Shown here: one piece after another, positions 31,589 through 35,577 of the stretch | Layout: the number at the start of each line of letters is the position of its first letter | Numbering within the stretch: the stretch's first letter is position 1 | DNA from: A37T11 sp964546645 | Lineage (GTDB): Bacteria > Bacteroidota > Bacteroidia > Sphingobacteriales > Sphingobacteriaceae | DNA: 35,577 bases | Direction: 5' to 3' | Assembly: GCA_964546645.1 (NCBI GenBank) | Contig: CAZJKM010000019.1 | Coordinates: 1 to 35,577 of the forward strand | The notes under the pieces: generated by a model | Seen by the model: only the letters and a program-made list of their open reading frames with translations | Database searches by the model: none | Told to the model about the DNA's origin: nothing | Translations under genes and position numbers: made by a program

Positions 31589-32101
31589 ATGTTATCATTA
31601 AGTAACAGGAAAAAAGTGCTTGAGCAGAAACCGATGAATTTCTGGGAGCGGATTTACCTGCCTGCGATTTTTAAGGGGCTCTCCATTACACTCCGGCATT
31701 TTTTTAAGCGCATACCTACCATAAAGTATCCGGAACAGAAGCGCCCGTACTCGAAGAATTTCAGGGGACAACATTCGCTGAAGAGGGATGAGCAGGGCCG
31801 GGAGCGTTGTACGGCCTGTGGCCTGTGTGCCTTATCATGTCCTGCAGAAGCCATTACCATGATCTCTGCAGAGCGTAAAAAAGGAGAAGAGCACTTGTAT
31901 CGGGAAGAAAAATATGCAGCTGTATATGAGATCAATATGCTGCGCTGTATTTTTTGTGGCCTGTGTGAAGAAGCCTGCCCGAAAGAAGCGATTTATCTGG
32001 ACGGACCGCATGTGCCGCCTGCTCAACTGAGAAAAGATTTTATTTATGGAAAAGAAAAATTGGTGGAATCCCGGTTTGAGTTGAAAAGTGAACAGGTTTA
32101 G
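31589..32101 (+). CDS. nuoI: NADH-quinone oxidoreductase subunit I
   Basis: A 170-residue ferredoxin-like subunit with two 4Fe-4S motifs, CTACGLCALSCPAEAI and CIFCGLCEEACPKEAI (clusters N6a and N6b). The N-terminal ~50 residues (MNFWERIYLPAIFKGLSITL) lie along the membrane. It passes electrons from the NADH module to NuoB. Confidence 0.96.
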   Translation: MLSLSNRKKVLEQKPMNFWERIYLPAIFKGLSITLRHFFKRIPTIKYPEQKRPYSKNFRGQHSLKRDEQGRERCTACGLCALSCPAEAITMISAERKKGEEHLYREEKYAAVYEINMLRCIFCGLCEEACPKEAIYLDGPHVPPAQLRKDFIYGKEKLVESRFELKSEQV

Positions 32102-32137
32102 TATATTCATCAGTGATTATTAATTAACGACTCACAT

Positions 32138-32635
32138 ATGTCTGTTTTTTATTTTGTAGCTTTTCTTTCCATTTTTTTTGCACTGATGACCATTTTTACG
32201 AAAAATCCGGTACACAGTGTGCTTTATCTGGTTATTACCTTCTTTACCTTTACCGTGCATTACATCCTGTTGAATGCACAGTTCCTTGCGGTTGTAAACT
32301 TTATTGTATACATGGGGGCCATCATGGTACTGTTCTTATTTGTGCTGATGTTGCTGAATCTGAATAAGGACACGGAGCCGCTCAAATCAAATCTGGTAAA
32401 GGGAATCGGTGCGATCGCAGCTATGTGCCTGTTGGTTACCGTTGCAGGTTCACTGAGACTACTGGAACTTTCCCAACCCTTAGTGCTGAAAAACCCGGAA
32501 ATCGGATTGGTGGAGAACTTAGGAAAAGTTCTGTTCAGTGATTTTTTACTTCCGTTTGAAATATCTTCGATTTTATTATTAACGGCTATGGTAGGCGCGG
32601 TACTGTTGGCCAAAAATGAATCTAAAAAAGTTTGA
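32138..32635 (+). CDS. nuoJ: NADH-quinone oxidoreductase subunit J
   Basis: A 165-residue subunit with five membrane helices. The segment YIVYMGAIMVLFLFVLMLL (here NFIVYMGAIMVLFLFVLML) is the conserved third helix with the pi-bulge region. Its stop codon shares one base with the nuoK ATG (TGATG). Confidence 0.95.
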   Translation: MSVFYFVAFLSIFFALMTIFTKNPVHSVLYLVITFFTFTVHYILLNAQFLAVVNFIVYMGAIMVLFLFVLMLLNLNKDTEPLKSNLVKGIGAIAAMCLLVTVAGSLRLLELSQPLVLKNPEIGLVENLGKVLFSDFLLPFEISSILLLTAMVGAVLLAKNESKKV

Positions 32636-32964
32636 TGGAAACCATTGTCGAAACCATACAGGGTGTTCCTGTGAACCACTACATACTGTTCTGCAGTATT
32701 ATTTTTGCCATTGGTGTAACCGGCGTACTGACCCGCCGCAATGTTATTGTGATACTGATGTCAATTGAACTGATGCTGAATGCGGTGAATTTGCTTTTGG
32801 TCGTCTTTTCAGCCTATCGGGGAGATGCAGCGGGCCAGGTATTTGTATTTTTCATTATGGCGCTCGCTGCTGCCGAAGTCGCGGTAGGGCTGGCTATCAT
32901 CGTGATGGTGTACCGGAATACCCGGTCTGTGGATATTAATGCGCTGAGCCGCTTGAAATGGTAA
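32635..32964 (+). CDS. nuoK: NADH-quinone oxidoreductase subunit K
   Basis: A 109-residue subunit with three helices. Conserved glutamates of the proton path are in MSIELMLNAVNLLL and AAEVAVGLAIIV. The ATG at 32635 overlaps the nuoJ stop by one base; the TTG just before is in frame but not needed. Confidence 0.96.
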   Translation: METIVETIQGVPVNHYILFCSIIFAIGVTGVLTRRNVIVILMSIELMLNAVNLLLVVFSAYRGDAAGQVFVFFIMALAAAEVAVGLAIIVMVYRNTRSVDINALSRLKW

Positions 32965-32998
32965 CAGGCTTTTTTTTACGTTGAGTACGAAATAGTAT

Positions 32999-34918
32999 AT
33001 GATAGAGTTAATTTGGTTGGTTCCGCTGTTACCCCTGGCCGGTTTTATCCTGGTCGGACTAGGCAGAAACGTATTGTCAAAATCAGTGATCGGTATTTTA
33101 GGAAGCGGCGTTGTACTGGCCTCTTTCCTGTTGAGCTGTTTCCTCTTTGGCCACGTGAATGATGCGCGTGCTGCGGGTGGGGATGCTTCTTTCGTTATAC
33201 CGGTTTTTGATTGGATCACTGCAGGTAATATAGAGGTCGGTTTGTCCTTTTTACTCGATCCGCTCAGTGCCATCATGTTGCTTATTGTGACCGGTATCGG
33301 TTTTCTGATCCATGTATATTCAATTGGTTACATGCATCATGATCCCGGGTTCGGGCGTTTTTTCGCGTTCCTCAATCTGTTCATCTTCTTCATGCTGCTC
33401 CTGGTACTGGGTTCCAATTACCTGGTTATGTTTATTGGTTGGGAAGGAGTCGGATTATGTTCTTACCTGCTTATCGGGTTCTGGTTTAAAAACCGGGATT
33501 ATGCCAGCGCTGCCAAGAAAGCATTTGTCATGAACCGGATCGGAGACCTTGGCTTCCTGATTGCGGTGTTTTTTATTTTCACAACCTTTGGTACCCTGGA
33601 GTTTAACGGGATTTTCCCTCAGGCTGCGGGGATGACATCAGGGGATGGCCTCCTTCTGATAATAACCTTATTGTTGTTTGTCGCCGCTACCGGGAAATCT
33701 GCCCAGATACCGCTTTTTACCTGGTTGCCGGATGCGATGGCCGGTCCTACGCCAGTGTCAGCTTTAATACATGCAGCTACCATGGTAACGGCCGGTATTT
33801 ATATGATCGCACGTTCCAATATCCTGTTCACCTTATCGCCGGTAACATTGCAGATTGTGGCGGGTATTGGTATTGCTACCGCCCTGTTGGCTGCTGCGGT
33901 TGCCGTGACCCAAAACGATATCAAAAAAGTACTGGCCTATTCAACGGTCTCGCAACTCGGCTATATGTTCCTTGGCTTGGGGGTTGGTGCATTCACCGGT
34001 GCTTTTTTTCACGTGCTTACGCACGCATTTTTTAAAGCCCTGCTATTTCTGGGTGCCGGCTCCGTGATTCATGCGATGAGTAATGAACAGGATATGCGCC
34101 ATATGGGCGGATTGAAAAAGCAATTGCCGATTACCTATGTAACCATGTTAATCGGTACCATAGCAATAGCGGGAATCCCTCCTTTGTCTGGTTTTTTCTC
34201 GAAAGATGAGATTCTGGCCCATGCGTTTGATGCCAATATAGTTTTATGGGTGTTGGGCTTGGCTGGTGCATTGTTTACGGCATTTTACATGTTCAGGATG
34301 TTGTTCCTGACATTCTTCGGACGTTTTCGCGGCTCTGCAGAGCAACAGCAACATCTTCATGAGTCACCCTCATCCATGACGGTGCCGTTGATTATTTTGG
34401 CGGTACTGTCTGTTATAGGAGGTGCATTGAATCTTCCGGCGGCGCTGAGTGGGAACCAATGGTTAGCCGGTTTTCTGGAGCCGGTATTTGCTGATTCAAC
34501 AGCCCGGTCAGGGGCATTCCACCTTGATCACAGCACCGAATATATACTGATGGCTGTTTCGGCATTGGCCGTCATTGTCATGGCGGTGCTTGCGTACCGG
34601 CAATACGTGACCAGAGAAACAGTTCCGGTCGCGGATGAAGCACCCAGAGGACTATTGGCAAAATGGTCTTATCATAAATTCTATATTGATGAGATTTACC
34701 ATGCGATCATTACACGTCCGTTGGAAAAAATATCGGTGTTTCTGTATCGTGTGACAGACCGCAACGGCATTGATGGCTTTGTGAATGCGTTCGCACGAAG
34801 CACGGCCGAGTCAGGCAGGGGATTGCGGCTACTGCAAAGCGGGAATGTCGGTTTCTATCTCTTTATGATGGTACTGGCAGCTGCCGCTCTGTTGGTTTAT
34901 GGTTTATTTAAGATTTAA
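32999..34918 (+). CDS. nuoL: NADH-quinone oxidoreductase subunit L
   Basis: A 639-residue antiporter-like subunit, the distal proton pump. The family core is visible: FIGWEGVGLCSYLLIGFW, AFVMNRIGDLGF, TWLPDAMAGPTPVSALIHAATMVTAG (given in parts), NDIKKVLAYSTVSQLGYM, and LTHAFFKALLFLGAGSVIH. The C-terminal ~150 residues include the long lateral helix region ending with a final membrane anchor (FYLFMMVLAAAALLVYGL). Confidence 0.97.
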   Translation: MIELIWLVPLLPLAGFILVGLGRNVLSKSVIGILGSGVVLASFLLSCFLFGHVNDARAAGGDASFVIPVFDWITAGNIEVGLSFLLDPLSAIMLLIVTGIGFLIHVYSIGYMHHDPGFGRFFAFLNLFIFFMLLLVLGSNYLVMFIGWEGVGLCSYLLIGFWFKNRDYASAAKKAFVMNRIGDLGFLIAVFFIFTTFGTLEFNGIFPQAAGMTSGDGLLLIITLLLFVAATGKSAQIPLFTWLPDAMAGPTPVSALIHAATMVTAGIYMIARSNILFTLSPVTLQIVAGIGIATALLAAAVAVTQNDIKKVLAYSTVSQLGYMFLGLGVGAFTGAFFHVLTHAFFKALLFLGAGSVIHAMSNEQDMRHMGGLKKQLPITYVTMLIGTIAIAGIPPLSGFFSKDEILAHAFDANIVLWVLGLAGALFTAFYMFRMLFLTFFGRFRGSAEQQQHLHESPSSMTVPLIILAVLSVIGGALNLPAALSGNQWLAGFLEPVFADSTARSGAFHLDHSTEYILMAVSALAVIVMAVLAYRQYVTRETVPVADEAPRGLLAKWSYHKFYIDEIYHAIITRPLEKISVFLYRVTDRNGIDGFVNAFARSTAESGRGLRLLQSGNVGFYLFMMVLAAAALLVYGLFKI

Positions 34919-34944
34919 AAAGCAGCGAAGTTATAGGTAAATAT

Positions 34945-35577
34945 ATGGATAACCTTTTCATACTATTATTGTTACCTCTTGTCGGTGCCCTGGTACTGGC
35001 ATTTGTGAACAAGGCAACAGTGGCAAAGCAAATGGCGTTGGCATTTTCATTGGCTTCCCTGCTTTATACCGTTCCTTTTCTGATCGCATTTGTTCCGGAT
35101 GCTTCTATGCAGTTCGAGCAGCATTATTCTTGGATATCCTCATTCGGTATCCATTTCCATATTGGGATAGATGGCATCAGTATGCCGCTTGTTCTGTTGA
35201 CCAATGGCCTTATTCCACTCATTGTCTTGACCAGCTTTTCCTACACTCATAAAGGCGGATTCTATTCACTTGTTCTGTTTATGCAGGCGGGATTGCTGCT
35301 GGTTTTTACGGCGCTTGATGCTTTCCTGTTTTATGTGGGTTGGGAAGTGGCGCTCATCCCTATTTATTTCATTTGTGCCTTATGGGGCGGGAAAGACCGT
35401 ATACGGGTTAACCTGAAGTTCTTTATTTATACCTTTCTGGGGAGCCTTTTCATGCTTCTGGCCATTATCTATTTGTATGTGCAGACACCCGGAAATAGTT
35501 TTGATCTTGCGTCATTCTACAACCTGTCTCTGGATGTTCCTGCTCAGCGCTGGGTTTTCTGGGCTTTTTTTGTTGCT
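34945..35577 (+). CDS. nuoM: NADH-quinone oxidoreductase subunit M (partial, cut by window end)
   Basis: The first 211 codons are open to the end of the window. The protein starts MDNLFILLLLPLVGALVLAF. It has the NuoM segments HFHIGIDGISMPLVLLTN and FYVGWEVALIPIYFICALWGG, with the conserved proton-path glutamate in WEVALIP, and then KFFIYTFLGSLFMLLAI. nuoN would be expected next, beyond the window. Confidence 0.95.
   Translation, partial: MDNLFILLLLPLVGALVLAFVNKATVAKQMALAFSLASLLYTVPFLIAFVPDASMQFEQHYSWISSFGIHFHIGIDGISMPLVLLTNGLIPLIVLTSFSYTHKGGFYSLVLFMQAGLLLVFTALDAFLFYVGWEVALIPIYFICALWGGKDRIRVNLKFFIYTFLGSLFMLLAIIYLYVQTPGNSFDLASFYNLSLDVPAQRWVFWAFFVA

Noticed and set aside
32947..32977. A terminator between nuoK and nuoL (AGCC/GGCT with eight T)
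   Set aside because: The stem is only 4 bp with a 16-base loop; the T run alone is not enough.
1..35577. Mobile elements, CRISPR arrays, tRNA or rRNA genes
   Set aside because: No transposase or integrase motifs, no regularly spaced repeats and no RNA gene signatures seen on either strand.

Overview
The window looks like a chromosomal segment of a Bacteroidota member, probably of the Chitinophagaceae or a related environmental lineage. Reasons: promoter-like sites follow the Bacteroidota pattern (TTG, about 19-21 bases, TAnnTTTG); there are almost no Shine-Dalgarno sequences, and start regions are A-rich; there is an exbB-exbD-exbD-tonB cluster; and the NADH dehydrogenase operon has an unfused nuoC and nuoD and a short nuoG. 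I see no insertion sequences, tRNA, rRNA or CRISPR array. The genus is an inference and cannot be fixed from the sequence alone.

Layout. 1-1740: a fibronectin-type-III protein and, tail to tail, an AraC-family regulator. 1841-4804 (minus): a four-gene operon of ABC ATPase, permease, GntR/YtrA-type repressor and an anchored protein of unknown function, with a promoter and a strong palindrome at the predicted transcription start. 5098-6990: a Zn/Cd/Pb-type P1B ATPase. 7014-8466: a MefA-like efflux transporter behind a promoter, a 16-codon leader ORF and a terminator with competing hairpins. This looks like a transcription attenuator and is the most interesting feature of the window. 8438-8947: a GNAT acetyltransferase. 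9066-11330: zwf and pgl, the first steps of the oxidative pentose phosphate pathway. 11327-12580 (minus): a DEAD-box RNA helicase. 12763-14827: a membrane flippase-like protein and a family 2 glycosyltransferase, translationally overlapping. 14833-16821 (minus): metK and a PlsC acyltransferase. 17072-18331: a YegS-type lipid kinase and a bacterial SUI1/eIF1-like protein.

18589-24789: a cell-envelope energy-coupling operon of ExbB, two ExbD proteins, TonB, a small membrane protein, a PstS-like lipoprotein and a long TPR protein, ended by a perfect terminator. 24763-35577: the complex I operon nuoABCDEFGHIJKL and the start of nuoM, which runs off the end of the window. A strong terminator lies between nuoA and nuoB.

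The second half is ordinary core physiology: NADH oxidation by complex I builds the proton gradient that the ExbB/ExbD/TonB machine can spend on outer-membrane uptake. The first half is more accessory, with efflux, metal export and regulation, and holds most of the noteworthy regulatory structures.
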